Part shown: positions 1 through 11,665 of the stretch, piece after piece
How positions within the stretch are numbered: the first letter of the stretch is position 1
How the letters are laid out: every line of letters starts with the position of its first letter
Assembly: GCA_900491605.1 (NCBI GenBank)
Contig: UESW01001504.1
Span: 737,951 to 801,950, forward strand
Source: Calamus simplicifolius
Lineage: Eukaryota > Streptophyta > Magnoliopsida > Arecales > Arecaceae
DNA length: 64,000 nt
Reading direction: 5' to 3'
Notes under the pieces: model-generated
Database searches by the model: none
What the model saw: the letters and a program-made list of their open reading frames with translations, nothing else
What the model was told of the DNA's origin: nothing
Made by a program: the position numbers and the translations under genes

Positions 1-140
1 CCCCTGTTCTCATGAAAGGACACCAATGCTTCTAGCACGACGACACCCCAGCTCTGTGCTAATGACATCCTAGCTTTAGCTCGACAACACCCGAAAGACA
101 AAATTCCTATGACACCCCTGTCTTCGACGACTTTTTAGGA
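1..140. repeat. Remnant of the MULE central 111-bp repeat
   Basis: This stretch contains the order of short blocks seen in MULE B's central array: ACACCCCTGTTCTC, CGACGACACCCCAG, a GACATCCTAGC-like block and ACACCCGAAAG. About one unit is present. It joins directly to sequence equivalent to about 40010 of MULE B. Everything that in B lies between the central array and that point, including the protease exon, is missing here. Confidence 0.65.
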
Positions 141-149
141 CGTGTTGTC

Positions 150-2011
150 TCATAAGAATCTCCTCTGACCTTGGATGCCTTTCGCTTCCTCGGCTCTTTT
201 TTAACCCTCCTAACAAGAGAAGGCATTCCAACGATTTCTATGTCAACATCATCATCCTTTGGAGCAGGGGTGCCAAGTTTCTTATCGGATTTGGACTCCT
301 ATTGGCCCTCCGTAGAATGCCCCTCCCCGCTCTTCTCCTCATCTTTATTTTCAATCCCATGCTCTGTTTTATCGTCCAGGGATTCCCCCTCCAATCTCTT
401 CTCCTCTTGGTCCTCATGCATCTTATTCTCCTCCTCCATCTTATTCTCCTCAGTATTTCCTTTAACAGGCTCGAGAAGACAATCCAGCGAAAGCCTCTCC
501 TATGTCTTTCCGTCTCCCTTGTCCTCCTCATTTATTGCATTACTTTCCTTTCTGAGCATGGAACTGAAGAGGCTCTCAGCAATGGACAGCCTGTGCCTGA
601 GCTCATCGAGTTGATCCTTAATGCAGGCCAATTCAATCCTCAACTCGGCATAGCTTTCGCAGCGCTCTATTGGTTTAGGCGATGCTACTATCTGTTGAAT
701 GAGAAACCAGTGCTCCTCTGACAGTGGTACAGTAGCTCCTTCTAACTGCAAAGCAAGACGATAAATAAATTAATATTAAGTAAAAATATTAACACATTAA
801 ATAAAAAAATATGGTCAGAGCAATGAAGCAATGTATTAGCTTACCAAGTCATGAGGTTGCATGTTGGCAACGCCAACTCGAACCGACTGGATCTTCATTT
901 GGTTATCATACCACTTCAACAACCGAGGCAGTTTATCGGGATATGCTGGTGCTCTCATTGATGTATGCTCGAGGAACCATGCTTGAACATGATAATTTTT
1001 GAATATAAAAAAATGTAATATTAACAAAGAAATTATATTAAAGAATCTATTTCTGCTCTCAATAATCCTTACCACCAGCGCTATCAAGCATCCGAACAGG
1101 GTAAGCTGCCTCCTAACCTTTTGTGCTCTCTTTGAGTGGACCAGCTCCTCGGAACGCAAGCAAGAAGCTACTTCAAGGAGAGCCAGAACAATCAGCTCCT
1201 TGAATGTCGAAGCCCAGTCGATCTTATCCAGCTGACTTAAGTCATCCAAGTGCTGGATGAGATACCATGGACATCTTTGATTAGACTTTGGAGCCAAAAA
1301 CATGGCAAATATGTAGGCGATCCAAAGTCTGACGGTGTCCTCAACATCTTCCTGTACCTTAGATGATCAGAGTCGGAAAATTAACTTCTCCAAACCTTCT
1401 TGACGAAGATCTAATCCCTGGCCAAATCGTCTGAACAACCTTCCGTTGAACAACTGGCTGGAGGTGTCGATCTTCTTCCCATGAGCTGGAAGGCCAAGAA
1501 TAAGTGCAACTTCGTCGGCACTGAATAGAACCGGCATGCCACAGAAAATGAACTCGTCGCCTCCATTGTGACATCTTATGATGTCTGCTAGCAGTCGCCC
1601 ATCGACTGTGACAGTCTGCATGTCGACGAAGGTACCAAATGGGGTCCTTCGAATAAGTTTTGTATGTTGTCTGGTAAACCCCATTTCAAACCTTCTGAAC
1701 GTATACGGCGGGCCTGCAACTATTCTTAAACAGTTGGGAAGCCTTCACTTGGGGGACTGGAATAATTTTCATGTCATCTGAAACAGGGGGTAAAACATAC
1801 TATTCAACTGGATGCCATAATGTATGAACTAGGGTGCCATGACATTTTAAGAGAGGATGTCATAATATCTTAACAAAGGGATAAACATACCTGAAGGAGA
1901 TGCATCCTCATTCGAATGAAGAACGATGTCCTTGCTCTGTTCCGCCATTTTCTCCTTCTGGTTCTTCTTTGTTCGCGGTCTTCGTTCACAAACGAAAGCA
2001 CTCATCTCCAT
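150..2011 (-). pseudogene. Ulp1-type MULE accessory gene, N-terminal part only (MULE A)
   Basis: The proposed start is ATG at 2011 (peptide begins MEMSAFVC). Exon 1 ends at 1891 with a GT donor (GTATGTTT) and exon 2 begins at 1777 after TTTCAG; the joined codon keeps the frame. Exon 2 carries a region at about 1367-1684 with FGTFVDMQTVTVDG, CHNGGDEFIF and EVALILGLPAHG. I read this as the DUF1985-like or plant-mobile-domain-like N-terminal module found before Ulp1 protease domains in plant MULEs. Further in-frame pieces lie at 836-1303 (EELVHSKRAQKVRR; WFLEHTSMRAPAYPD) and 500-751. The acidic/lysine-rich linker is out of frame at 170-530. The C48 protease domain itself is absent. Frame changes and a TGA near 1690 make it non-functional. 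The same gene in MULE B is at 39846-41863. Confidence 0.7.
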
Positions 2012-2329
2012 GAATGAAGTAGATGGAAGAAAGAACTATGGAAAAAATTTAGAGCACCGGTGGCTTCTCGAGCAACAAATGAAAGACCTCTAGGGTTCAG
2101 AAATTTTTTTATGCTGACCTCAAAGAAATATGAAAGGACACCAGGAGCGCCACGATCATATCGCCGATATGCAAACCCGTAGGAACTGGCCATGTTATGC
2201 AACTTTTCTCGAAAAGATGGCATAGCTGAGTTACTAGGGTGTCGTCGAATTACAACTAGGGTGACGTCAAAATTCCCGTCTAGTTCAAATTTTTCGTAGT
2301 GGAGTCATAAGTTTTTACCAAGGGTGTCA

Positions 2330-2965
2330 TGAGGTTTCAACTGGGGTGTCGCGAAAGATTTTTGGCCGAAATCCTCCTGGGGTGTCGCGGGGATTTTCTC
2401 CATGGTCAGTTATAAGCACGGGTATTGTAGGATTGGTACTAGGGTATCGTGAGGTTTCAACTGGGGTGTCGCGAAGGATTTTCGGCCGAAATCCTCCTGG
2501 GGTGTCGCGAGAATTCTCTCCATGGTCAGTTATAAGCATGGGTGTCGTAGCATTGGTGCTAGGGTATCGTGAGGTTTCAACTGGGGTGTTGCGAAGGATT
2601 TCGGCCGAATTCCTCCTGGGGTGTCACAGGGATTCTCTCCATGGTCAGTTATAAGCATGGGTGTCGTAGCATTGGTGCTAGGGTGCCGTGAGGTTTCAAC
2701 TGGGGTGTTGCGAAGGATTTTCGGCCAAAATCCTCCTGGGGTGTCATGGGGATTCTCTCCGTGGTCAGTTATAAGCACGGGTGTCATAGCATTGGTGCTA
2801 GGGTGTCGTAAGGTTTCAACTGGGTGTCGCGAAGGATTTTTGGCCGAAATCCTCCTGGGGTGTCGCGGGGATTCTCTCCATGGTCAGTTATAAGCACGGG
2901 AGTTGTAGCATTAGTGCTAGGGTGTTGTGAGGTTTCAACTGGGGTGTCGCGAACAACGACATCCC
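2330..2965. repeat. MULE A subterminal tandem array, 120-bp unit
   Basis: Five units with a period of about 119-120 bp; the block TCAGTTATAAGCA recurs near 2405, 2525, 2644, 2764 and 2883. Each unit holds four GTGTCG words in a fixed arrangement (before CGAAGGATTT, before CGGGGATTCTCTCC, after AGCACGG, and after TTTCAACTGGG). The array lies just upstream of the minus-strand accessory gene. Open frames across it on both strands follow from the repeat period and are not genes. Confidence 0.92.
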
Positions 2966-3870
2966 CAACTCAGGCTGTTAACGACACCCCAGTTCTCATC
3001 TGACGATACCCTAGCTTTAAGGTGATGGCTCCCATGCGGGGACTGTTAGGAGGGGACCGACGACATCCCCGAGTCAGGATGTTAACGACACCCTAGCTCG
3101 CATTTGACGACACCATAGCTTTAAGGCGACGACACCCATGAGGTGACTATTAAAGCGGGGTGTCGTCGCCTTAAAGCTATAAGCACGGGTGTCATAGCGT
3201 TGTCGCTAGGGTATCGTAAGGTCTCAACTGGGGTGTTGCGAAGGATTTTGGCCAAATTGCTCCTGGGGTGTCGCGGGTATTCTTCTCCATGGTCACTTAT
3301 GAGCACGGGGTGTCATAGCGTTGACGCTTGGGTGTCTTAATGTTTCAACTACGGCGTCGTAGATCTTTTTTTGGGTGAACATAACTTGGGTGTCGCGGGC
3401 CTGCTCTCCAGCGTAAGTTATAAGCACGACACACCCTTTAGCAGTTAAAGACACCCCATAGAACAAGCTATGACACCCCGGAAAGCAACATACGAAGATG
3501 TGAAGGTTATAAGCATGGGTGTCGTAGTGTTGCCGCTAGGGTATCGTAACGTTTCAACTGTGGTGTCACGAATGATTTTTGGCCGAATTCCTCCTTGGGT
3601 GTTGTAAGTTATAAGCATGGGTGTCGTAGCGTTGTCGCTAGGGTGTTGTGATGTTTGAACTGCGGTGTCGCGAGGGATTTTTGGCCGAGCATAACAAGGC
3701 TGTCATATTTGTTTAACAGAGGTGTCTTATTTCTTTAACTTGGGTGTCGCAATACTCCCGATTTTCTTTGCGATATCGCGAGGCTTTTCTCCAGCATTCG
3801 TTTGGAGCACAGGTGTCGTAGGCTTGTAACTACAGTGTCTTAACAGTAAATCTGGGGTGTCGTAGCTTTT
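2966..3870. repeat. Diverged GTGTCG-rich subterminal zone of MULE A
   Basis: This zone continues the array in degenerate form, with GTGTCG/GACACC words every 20-40 bp in both orientations. The orientation switches near 2950-3170. In reverse complement it matches 22940-23600 of MULE B, including the distinctive blocks around 3340-3480 (AGATCTTTTTTTGGGTGAAC; GGGCCTGCTCTCCAGCG). It therefore belongs to the element's long terminal inverted repeat. No gene is seen. Confidence 0.75.
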
Positions 3871-4005
3871 ATGACGACACTAGAGCTATATAGACAGGAA
3901 ATAATGGAGAATGTAGGCCGAAACACTCTGACGATACCCCAGTTCATAAGGTATAACATCCTAGTTAAAAGAGTATGACATTCGTGCTACAGAACAGTAA
4001 ACTCT

Positions 4006-4040
4006 AAACAGTTATGACTCCCGGAATGTCATAACTGTTT
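4006..4040. promoter_or_regulatory. 35-bp perfect palindrome in the MULE A right arm
   Basis: The arms AAACAGTTATGAC and GTCATAACTGTTT (13 bp, exact) flank a 9-bp spacer. The same palindrome with a different spacer occurs at 22868-22902 in MULE B. Arms conserved while the spacer differs suggest a protein-binding site or hairpin used by the element; this is inference. Confidence 0.7.
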
Positions 4041-4149
4041 TGGTCTAAGGAAGTTACCCGCACATTAAACGGTTTGGTCACACATTAACTTCCTCTAATG
4101 ATAAAAAAACAGTTGGTGTAATAAAGGAGCTTTACAAAGAAGTGGAACA

Positions 4150-4550
4150 AGGACTTTTTACTTCCTGCTGTGGATGACATTTCCTCTAGAAGTTTTCTTC
4201 CGACCAGACTCCTCAGAGCGAGGGCTCAGGATCTTGTTCAAACCTTGGACATATTCATTAGCATCCGAAAGCCAGAGCGAGGGGGAAGAAAGAGTTTTTC
4301 TTGCACAAATGTAATCCAAGAAAAAATGGCGGTAGAAGTAGGCTGGAGGAAAAGGACATTTCGTCTGCACACAATTTTAAAATAAAGACGAAGCGCTTTT
4401 AATGGCCGTCACGATCAGAACGTAACATCGTAGCAGAGCCATACCGTTCCACATCGTCAGCCACGTAGGATCCACGTGGATCAATCAGGAGAGGCGGTGC
4501 AGTCCACGTAGGACTTGCTGCACCGGGGGCGGTGTACAAAGACTTTTCCT
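4150..4550. repeat. MULE A right terminal inverted repeat
   Basis: It ends GGTGTACAAAGACTTTTCCT at 4550. It shares with MULE B's terminal repeats the blocks CAGAGCGAGGG, GCATCCGAAAGCCAGAGCGA, GAAGAAAGAGTT, AATGGCCGTCACG and GCAGAGCCATACCGTTC. It is more diverged from either B end than the two B ends are from each other, so A is the older or a different family member. Confidence 0.85.
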
Positions 4551-5155
4551 AGACTTAATGCTTCGGCCCAACAGTCCCTAAGAAGATGCATGAAAGCTCA
4601 GTGTTAGGATAATGGTCGATGAATGAGAACATTAAAAGTAATGTCAAGAGATGGCTAGCTTCTTCCACATGATTTGGGCAAGGGTCTTAATGGCGGCGAG
4701 GAGCAACAAGAGAACATATTCGGGAGAACTCTATCAATGAAAAGGGTAGTTGAAGCTGAAGTTAGGAGGAGAGAATTGAGATGTTGGGATTGCAAGATTA
4801 GCTGGGAGAGGTGATATGTTAAAAGACTTAAAAAAATGTCACCGTAGGAATGCCGGCATCTAGATTGCCGGCCGTGTGCCATGCTTTTGGCAGTAAGGAA
4901 CCACTCTGTCAGCGGTCATCGCAGGAGACACACGGTTGTGACAAACGCTCACCATGATGATGACTTCGCAAATAAAGGAAGATAAATTTCTGCCGGCCCG
5001 TAATTAACATCGAGGACGACCACACGACTGGGGCATTCTTCCTTGCCTATAAATAAGGCTTCTGAACACTCGCTCACTTCAGCACCAACCACAAGAGCTA
5101 GAGACCAGTGAGCACCAAGATTCCTTGCTGGCTTATGCCCCCATATTATAATATT
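4551..5155 (+). promoter_or_regulatory. Promoter and leader of receptor-kinase copy 1
   Basis: TATAAATA lies at 5048-5055, about 100 bp before the ATG at 5156. From about 4835 (AAAATGTCACCGTAGG) to the ATG this region aligns with 22075-22320, the leader of copy 2: shared blocks include ACGGTTGTG, CAACCACAAGAG, TAGAGACCAGTGAGC and CCCATATTAT. The duplicated unit therefore included the promoter. Bases 4551-4830 show nothing recognisable. Confidence 0.6.
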
Positions 5156-8100
5156 ATGGACCCTAATAAGCCTTTTCCTCCACGATCCCTCTCCCCTGCT
5201 CTCCTGTCCCTTCGTCTTATTCTGTTCTGTTTCCTCTTCATCATCTCCTTTCCTTATTCGTCATCAGCTGCTGCTGCAACCTCTTCTACGCTTCAATCCC
5301 AAGCACGAGCTCTCTCCACTGGAAATCCACCCTCCAAAACCCCCATGAACTGAGTTCATGGACCCTCTCCAACCACACGTGCATGTGGTCTGGAATCACC
5401 TGTGACGAGAGCGGAGCCAGCACTGCCATCACCGAAATCAACCTGCACCGTGCCGGTTTGGCAGGCAGGCTCGATTCGCTCGACTTCTCCGCCTTCACGT
5501 CTCTCACTCGCCTCCCCTCCGACGCAACTACCTCCTCGGAGCCATCCCGGCGGCCATCGGCACTCTCTCCAATCTCACCTCACTCGATCTCGCTCAGAAT
5601 CGTCTCTCCGGCAATCTGCCATACTCTCTGGCCAATCTCTCTCGTCTGTCCGAGATCGACCTTTCCAGCAATGAATTAACCGGTGAGATACTTCCCTTCT
5701 TCTTCTCAGTTGGAGAAATCTTGTTACTCTTAGACTCAAAATCAATCAATTCACTGGAGGACTACCTGGGGAAATTGGTAAGCTCAAGGGTTTAGTATTT
5801 CTCGATCTTCAGAAAAACAATCTCGCCGGTCCCATTCCTTCAGTCCTTGGCAACATGACCAAACTAAAATATATTAATCTTCGTGATAACCAACTTTCTG
5901 GTCATATACCCCATGAATTTGGCAGCCTAGTGAACTTAAGAAATCTAGCCCTTCCAAGTAATTCTCTAACTGGTCCTATTCCTCCCAGTTTAGGAAACCT
6001 CACAAAGCTTGAAAGATTAGACATCTTCGGTAATATGATTTCAGGCACCATCCCACGGGAATTAGGCAACTTAGCAAACTTAAAATATCTACTCCTTCAA
6101 GATAATTCTCTAATTGGTCCTATTCCTCCTAGTTTAGGAAACCTCACCAAGCTTCAACGTCTTCACCTCTTAGAGAATGGGATTTCAGGCACCATCCCAC
6201 GTGAATTAGGCAACCTAGTGAACATATATGATTTTGATATCAGCAGTGCTAACCTAACAGGTTCCATCCCTTCTAGCTTAGGAAATCTCACCGGACTTAA
6301 CTATTTGTACCTGTACGATAATAGTCTCACCGGCTCCATACCCCTGAACTAGGCAACCTAGTCCACCTAATTCATCTACAACTCTTAGACAATCATATAA
6401 CAGGTCACATCCCTTCTAGTTTCGGAAACCTCACCAGTCTTGAGACTTTGTCCCTCGAACAACAGCATCTCCGGCACCATCCCTCGAGAATTAGGCAGGC
6501 TCGTTGAGCTAACTTATTTAGAAGTGTTTTATAATCAATTATCTGGTTCTTTGCCCCAAGAACTGGGTAATCTTACAAACTTGCTTTCATTACAATTACC
6601 TTTCAACAAATTTTCTGGCTTCTTACCGACAGAGATTTGTAAAGGAGGTGTACTTCAAAAGCTTTCAATATCTTATAACCATTTTGAGGGTCCTATCCCA
6701 CCAAGCCTGAAAAATTGCTCCAGCTTAGTAAGACTTCGTTTGGACAGAAACATGCTCAAAGGAAGAATCTTTGATGCCTTTGGGATTTACCCTAATCTAA
6801 CATCATTGATATGAGCGACAACCAATTGTATGGCGAGATATCACCAAACTGGGCATACTGCCCAAATTTGACGAGCTTGCGGATTTCAGGGAACTTCCTA
6901 ACAGGAAAAATACCTTCTGAATTTGGGAAAATGTTGAAACTAGGAAGGCTGGACCTTTCTTCCAATCAACTTGCAGGAGAGATACCAGGGGAGCTAGGTA
7001 GCATGAGCTCATTGATCAACTTGGATTTGAGTAGCAATAGATTATTCGGAAGAATTCCTTTGGAAATCGGAAAACTATCCAACCTACAAACTCTGGATTT
7101 ATCTGGGAATAACTTGAGCGGGCCATTACCACAACAATTGGAGGGTTTCTCTAAATTGTACCTCTTGAATTTAAGAGAGAATAAATTGAACGGAAGCATT
7201 CCTACCCAAATCGGAAGGTTAGAAGGCTTGCAAGAACTTGATTTGAGCCACAATTTGCTTGGAGGGGAGATACCATCACAACTAGCAAGCTTGACTGATT
7301 TAACACATTTAAACTTATCTCACAATAATTTGTCAGGATCCATACCATCATCTTTTGGAGGCATGATCAGTTTGGTATCAATTGATGTATCGTACAATAA
7401 TTTAGAGGGCTCACTTCCTAATAGCAAATTGTTTCTAAATTCTTCTTCAGCAGAATGCTTTGCTCATAACAGAGGTTTATGTGGCCAAGTGTCGGGTTTG
7501 CCCCATTGTGCAGGTTTAACAACGACAAGCACTCATCATTCAGTGAAAAATCACATCATACAAATTGTTATTCCCATCTTGGGCTGCCTGTTTTTGTTAG
7601 CTGTCATGTTTCATCATTGTGGTTCTTCGAAGGAAGGGAAAACCTATGAAGGAAGATGATAACGAAGCAATTAGTGGTCACCTATTTTCAGTATTGAATT
7701 TTGATGGGAGGGCAGTTTATGATTACATCATCAATGCTACTGAAAATTTTGATGAAAAATATTGCCTTGGGAAGGGAGGATATGGCACCGTTTACAAAGT
7801 GACACTTCCAACAGGACAAATAGTGGCTGTAAAGAGACTTCATGAAGTGGAAGAAAATATGCTTGACGAAAGAAGTTTCAGAAATGAGATTCAAACATTA
7901 ACCAATATTCGACACCGCAGCATTGTAAGACTCCTTGGATTTTGTTCCAACACTCGATGTATGTTTCTCGTGTACGAGTACATTGAGAGAGGAAGTTTAG
8001 CTTCCATTCTTCGTAGTCAAGAAATAGTGACAGAATTGAGCTGGGATAGGAGGGCTCAAATTATCAAAGATGTGGGGCATGCTTTATCATACATGCATCA

Positions 8101-8876
8101 TGATTGCAATCCATCCATAATTCATCGAGACATTTCAAGCAATAATATATTACTAGATTTTGATTTTAAGGCTTATGTCTCGGATTTTGGTACTGCGAGA
8201 ATTCTTAAACCTGACGCATCAAGTTGGAGCAGACTTGCAGGCACATATGGATATATTGCCCCTGGTAAGTCATTTGTACTTAAATTTTTCTCTATTATTA
8301 GTCAGTAGTTTAACCCATATCTAAAAGCATATCTCAGATTCTATGTTAGTTCCACAAGCACAAGATTTTTCTATGTGGTATGGTTTATCTTGTAGTTTTG
8401 AATCTTTTAAATATACTATTACATAAAAATTATTTCTTGTTTTTTTGTGACTAGCATACAAAAGTTTGGACTAGCCAATACTTTTATTGTGGAATTATAC
8501 TTTCTCTTTTCGTGCAGAACTTTCGTATGGAATGAGGCCGAATGAGAAGTGTGATGTATATAGTTTTGGTGTACTTATATTAGAAGTAATAATGGGAAGG
8601 CATCCTGGTGAGCTTGTTTCCTCTTTGTCATCATCAGACAACCAACAGTTATTATTCAAAGATATACTAGATCAGCGGATCTCACCTCCAATAGATCACA
8701 TGGCTGAGGAAGTTCTTCTATTAACCATGGTAGCACTTTCATGCATCCGAGTTATACCAGAAACAAGACCGATGATGAATAAAATATGCCACTTTTTCTC
8801 TACCGGCAACTCTCCTACTTTTCATGAGCCTTTCTATTTGATCAAATTAGGCCAATTAATGGACTGTTTTAATTAA
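5156..8876 (+). pseudogene. LRR receptor-like kinase, MIK2/MDIS1-interacting-kinase-like, copy 1 (frame-broken)
   Basis: The start is ATG 5156 (MDPNKPFPPRS), followed by a hydrophobic signal peptide (LILFCFLFIISF). Then come an N-terminal cap with HTCMWSGITCDESG, a long run of 24-residue plant LRRs (LxxLxLxxNxLxGxIP) to about 7450, a C-terminal cap with a cysteine pair, a membrane segment near 7555-7610, and a kinase. The kinase shows a glycine loop (GKGGYG), VAVKRL, HRDISSNN (RD type), DFG and APE. The APE motif is split by an intron: donor 8265 (GTAAGT), acceptor ending 8517, rejoined as GYIAPELSY. This is the usual intron place in this LRR-RLK subgroup. Small indels break the frame near 5310, 5515, 5725, 6345, 6455, 6803 and 7600. 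The kinase part (7619-8264 plus 8518-8876) is open. Copy 2 supplies the missing bases at several of these sites. Either a pseudogene or a gene with many assembly errors. Confidence 0.85.
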
Positions 8877-10465
8877 ATTTAGCATTTAGCATCTTTAAAT
8901 ATCATATGTAGAAGTTCAAATGTGCAATTAGTTTGGTTAAAACTTGGCATGTGCCATATAAGTGTAATATTTAAGTGGACAAATATTATGTGCATAATTA
9001 TTGCAATATTTCCTTAAAATACATTATTCTGATATTGTTTTCATCACAATCAAGTGTATGAATTAGTTTTTTTTCAAGAATACATTCTATTTTTTTATAT
9101 TGTATGATTACATCAAGCATAATGCGTGAAGCTTATCTTAACCTAAATTATTATTAGAAGCAATTGTCCCATCACATGTATTAAGTTACTGTGACTAATT
9201 CATGTAATCACCAGGTGCTTGAATGCTTAATGTGGATAATTTTTACTTTAGTTTTCTTTTCCCAAAGTGTGTTTTGTTTTGCAAGTTATGTTCTAATTCA
9301 AATGGCATGAGTTTTTACACATGCATCAAAGTACATTCAATGAATGTTTACTTTTAGACAAACACAATAAATAGTCCAGTGTTGTACCTCATATGGTGCA
9401 CATGGTAAGGATTTCAGGCCATGATAATCAAGTTAAAGACTTGTGTGGATAAGTTGTTAGTTGCAACTGCTGGCCAATGACTATCCAACAGAGTTATTAA
9501 CTATCAATCACTTAATAAATATCTAAGTAGTCAATCCAAATAAGACCTAGGACAAAATCAATTGAACTAGGAAAGGATTGGTGCAATTGTTTAATTAAAT
9601 CAATTATATAATTAATCTGACCGAAATTGAATTAATCAAGTAATTTTTTTAAGAACTTAGGAGTAGTGCATTATCGGTGCGCTCTCTGTGCACTCTGTGA
9701 ATCTATATCTATCTATCTTCCTTTTCTCTCTCTATCATCAGTTGATGCTTACATGAAGGGTAAGGTGATGTTGGAAAAGAAAAAGAGAGGCAAATGGAAT
9801 CAGAGAGCATGTAAATAATGCACAGCACCTAAGTTTCATCTTTTTTTTGACCAATAGTGCAATATGATCTAATTAGAAACTCAAATTGATTATCATGTTG
9901 CCTAAAATTATTTTTTAATCATCTAATTTAAATATCATTGATACTTTTTAGAAGCATCTTTGCCTTTTAGATCTAAATCTCTCTTTTCCTCTTCTTTAAT
10001 CGATTTGGCATGTTCACACATGCTATCTCACTCATCTCTTTCTTCTTTTTATCTCTCCAACTGATTTAGAAGATTTCATGTATTATTATTTTTTTAGAAA
10101 TCTACGATTAATTTTATGTATTTATGTGGATATTACATTATATTATAATTTAAATAACTTCCTTTCAAAGATTTAAATATTGAAGATGCCGAATTCATTG
10201 AATTCTATATAAAAATTATTTTTATTTATCATTATAGATATATTTTACTTTTTTCTATGATTCAATTTGGTGACCTAATTCTTGTGGTGACATATGATAG
10301 AGTTGGATATCAACTTCAAGTAATAAAGGTCTAACGAGAAAAGGTTTTTTCTTCAACCAATAACCTTTCTTATTATGACCAGACTCTTCTTATTTAATGC
10401 AAAACCGTCTTTAAAAAAAAAGTCAATCTATTCCAGAAATATTCCTTCATAGTCGCCATCTCCTT
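8877..10465. other. AT-rich spacer with no gene seen
   Basis: Low-complexity AT-rich sequence with short CT runs near 9720-9740 and 9985-10060. No reading frame with recognisable protein and no repeat boundary was found. The first few hundred bases are presumably the 3' flank of the receptor kinase. Confidence 0.6.
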
Positions 10466-11080
10466 TTGTAACACCCACCAAAAAAAAAAGGGGAGGGGGG
10501 CTGTGCCACACATGCAAGAGCGCATGCCTGCTTGCTTGACCGCACGTCTATGTGCACGCATGCCTACACGCACATCAATGCATAAGCCGCCCTTGTGTGC
10601 AGAGCAGGGGAGGGTTCAACCCCCTCTCTTCATCGTTAAATCTTCTTCGGAATAGCCTCCTCATCATCGGCTCGCCGTCATCCATCGCAAGTGAGCTCGA
10701 TTCCTTGGTCAGAGTGAGAGAGAGAGAGCGTGGGGGAGGAGCCGCCATTGCCACGGCATGGGCACCGTGGCAGGGTTGTGCCCGTAGCTAAGCCATGGTC
10801 ACTGGCAGTCTCTGGGCCCATCTTCCGTCGATGGGGTATTCTGGTGAGGGAGGGGAAGGCCATGAACGGCTGTAGGGGAGAGGGTCGCCGGTGACCCCTA
10901 GTTTGGCATTTGGGAACTGCATGAGTCCTGTTTTTGTATCGATTTGGGGAATTGAGCCAGCCACGCCAACTCGTTGGACCACCGGGTTCAACCGTGGGTA
11001 GCATTTGCTAGTGTTTGATGGTGGCTAGCCGATCGGATGAGGGCCGACGATGCCGCTGTTGGGTTTTGTTCACATTAAAC
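10466..11080. repeat. Possible LTR fragment (GC-rich patch beginning TGTAACACCC)
   Basis: A sharp change from AT-rich to GC-rich sequence begins at TGTAACACCC near 10466 and runs to about 11080. Plant Gypsy and LARD-type LTRs often start with TGTAACACCC or TGTCACGCCCC. I see no matching partner LTR, primer-binding site or target duplication, so a solo or broken LTR is only a suggestion. Frames inside it look like GC artefacts. Confidence 0.3.
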
Positions 11081-11458
11081 TAAGTATGCGTGTCTCGGGT
11101 GAGAGTCACAAACTCTCTCACGGTGATTCTTACAATAAAAAAAAAGTATTACAAAGCATTGCGGTGCTTTGATGAATCGATGCATCCTAGACTGCAATGC
11201 TCAATTTTAAAAATACATTCAAAAAAATCTTTAAATATTGCCTACGATCAAGGGTTCGTTAATGCTTTTGTGCACCCTTGATCAAGGCTTATTAAATCCT
11301 ACAAACGTATTTGTCGTTGGCTTAAAAAGCATTCTAGAGAGCGCAAATAACGTTTGAGGATAGCGATTTAATCATATTCAAGCCTCGGTTCTTATCCTTA
11401 TCTTCATCTCTCTCTTCATTTTTTTTAATTCTCAACAATCTCAAACATTATCTGAATA

Positions 11459-11600
11459 AAGATCGAGACTACTGTGTCCACCATCAAACTCACGAATCAA
11501 GACCTCATGAGATTGGATCATTTTGATGGCATCAATTTCACACGGTGGCAAGACAAACTTAAGTTATAGCCTTTTAGTTATCTTGAAATCCACTGCAGGA
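11459..11600 (+). pseudogene. Copia gag fragment
   Basis: Plus-strand translation from 11459 gives a run containing TIKLTNQDLMRLDHFDG and INFTRWQDKLKL, the typical N-terminus of plant Copia gag proteins (fold that opens with F-x-G-x-N-F-x-x-W). It meets a TAG right after KLKL and no further gag or pol follows. It is a short relic next to the remorin exons and may mark the event that cut that gene. Confidence 0.6.
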
Positions 11601-11665
11601 TGTATTTGTTCAAGTCAATGCAGAATAATTTATAACCACTTGAACAGCAAGATATAATAACTTAC

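Larger units (their letters stand above)
1..4550. mobile_element. MULE A, right-hand part of a Mutator-like element (left end outside window)
   Basis: The right end has the same terminal sequence as MULE B: it finishes in GACTTTTCCT at 4550, the inverse of AGGAAAAGTC that starts MULE B at 22321. Going inward come a terminal inverted repeat (about 4150-4550), a diverged GTGTCG-rich zone, a 120-bp tandem array (2330-2965) and a minus-strand Ulp1-type accessory gene that matches 40055-41863 of MULE B. The first 140 bases are a remnant of the central repeat, which here abuts the middle of the accessory gene, so the protease exon is deleted. The right arm of A (3000-4190) matches, in reverse, the left arm of B (22710-23600). 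The family's full inverted repeats are therefore well over 1 kb, longer than B's own 390-bp pair. Target duplications cannot be checked because the left end is missing. Confidence 0.85.

Noticed and set aside
2327..3340. Overlapping frames on both strands in the MULE A array (also 24105-25213 and 42216-43603)
   Set aside because: A 120-bp period is divisible by three, so any frame without a stop in one unit stays open. Products are periodic and no start or splice context supports them.
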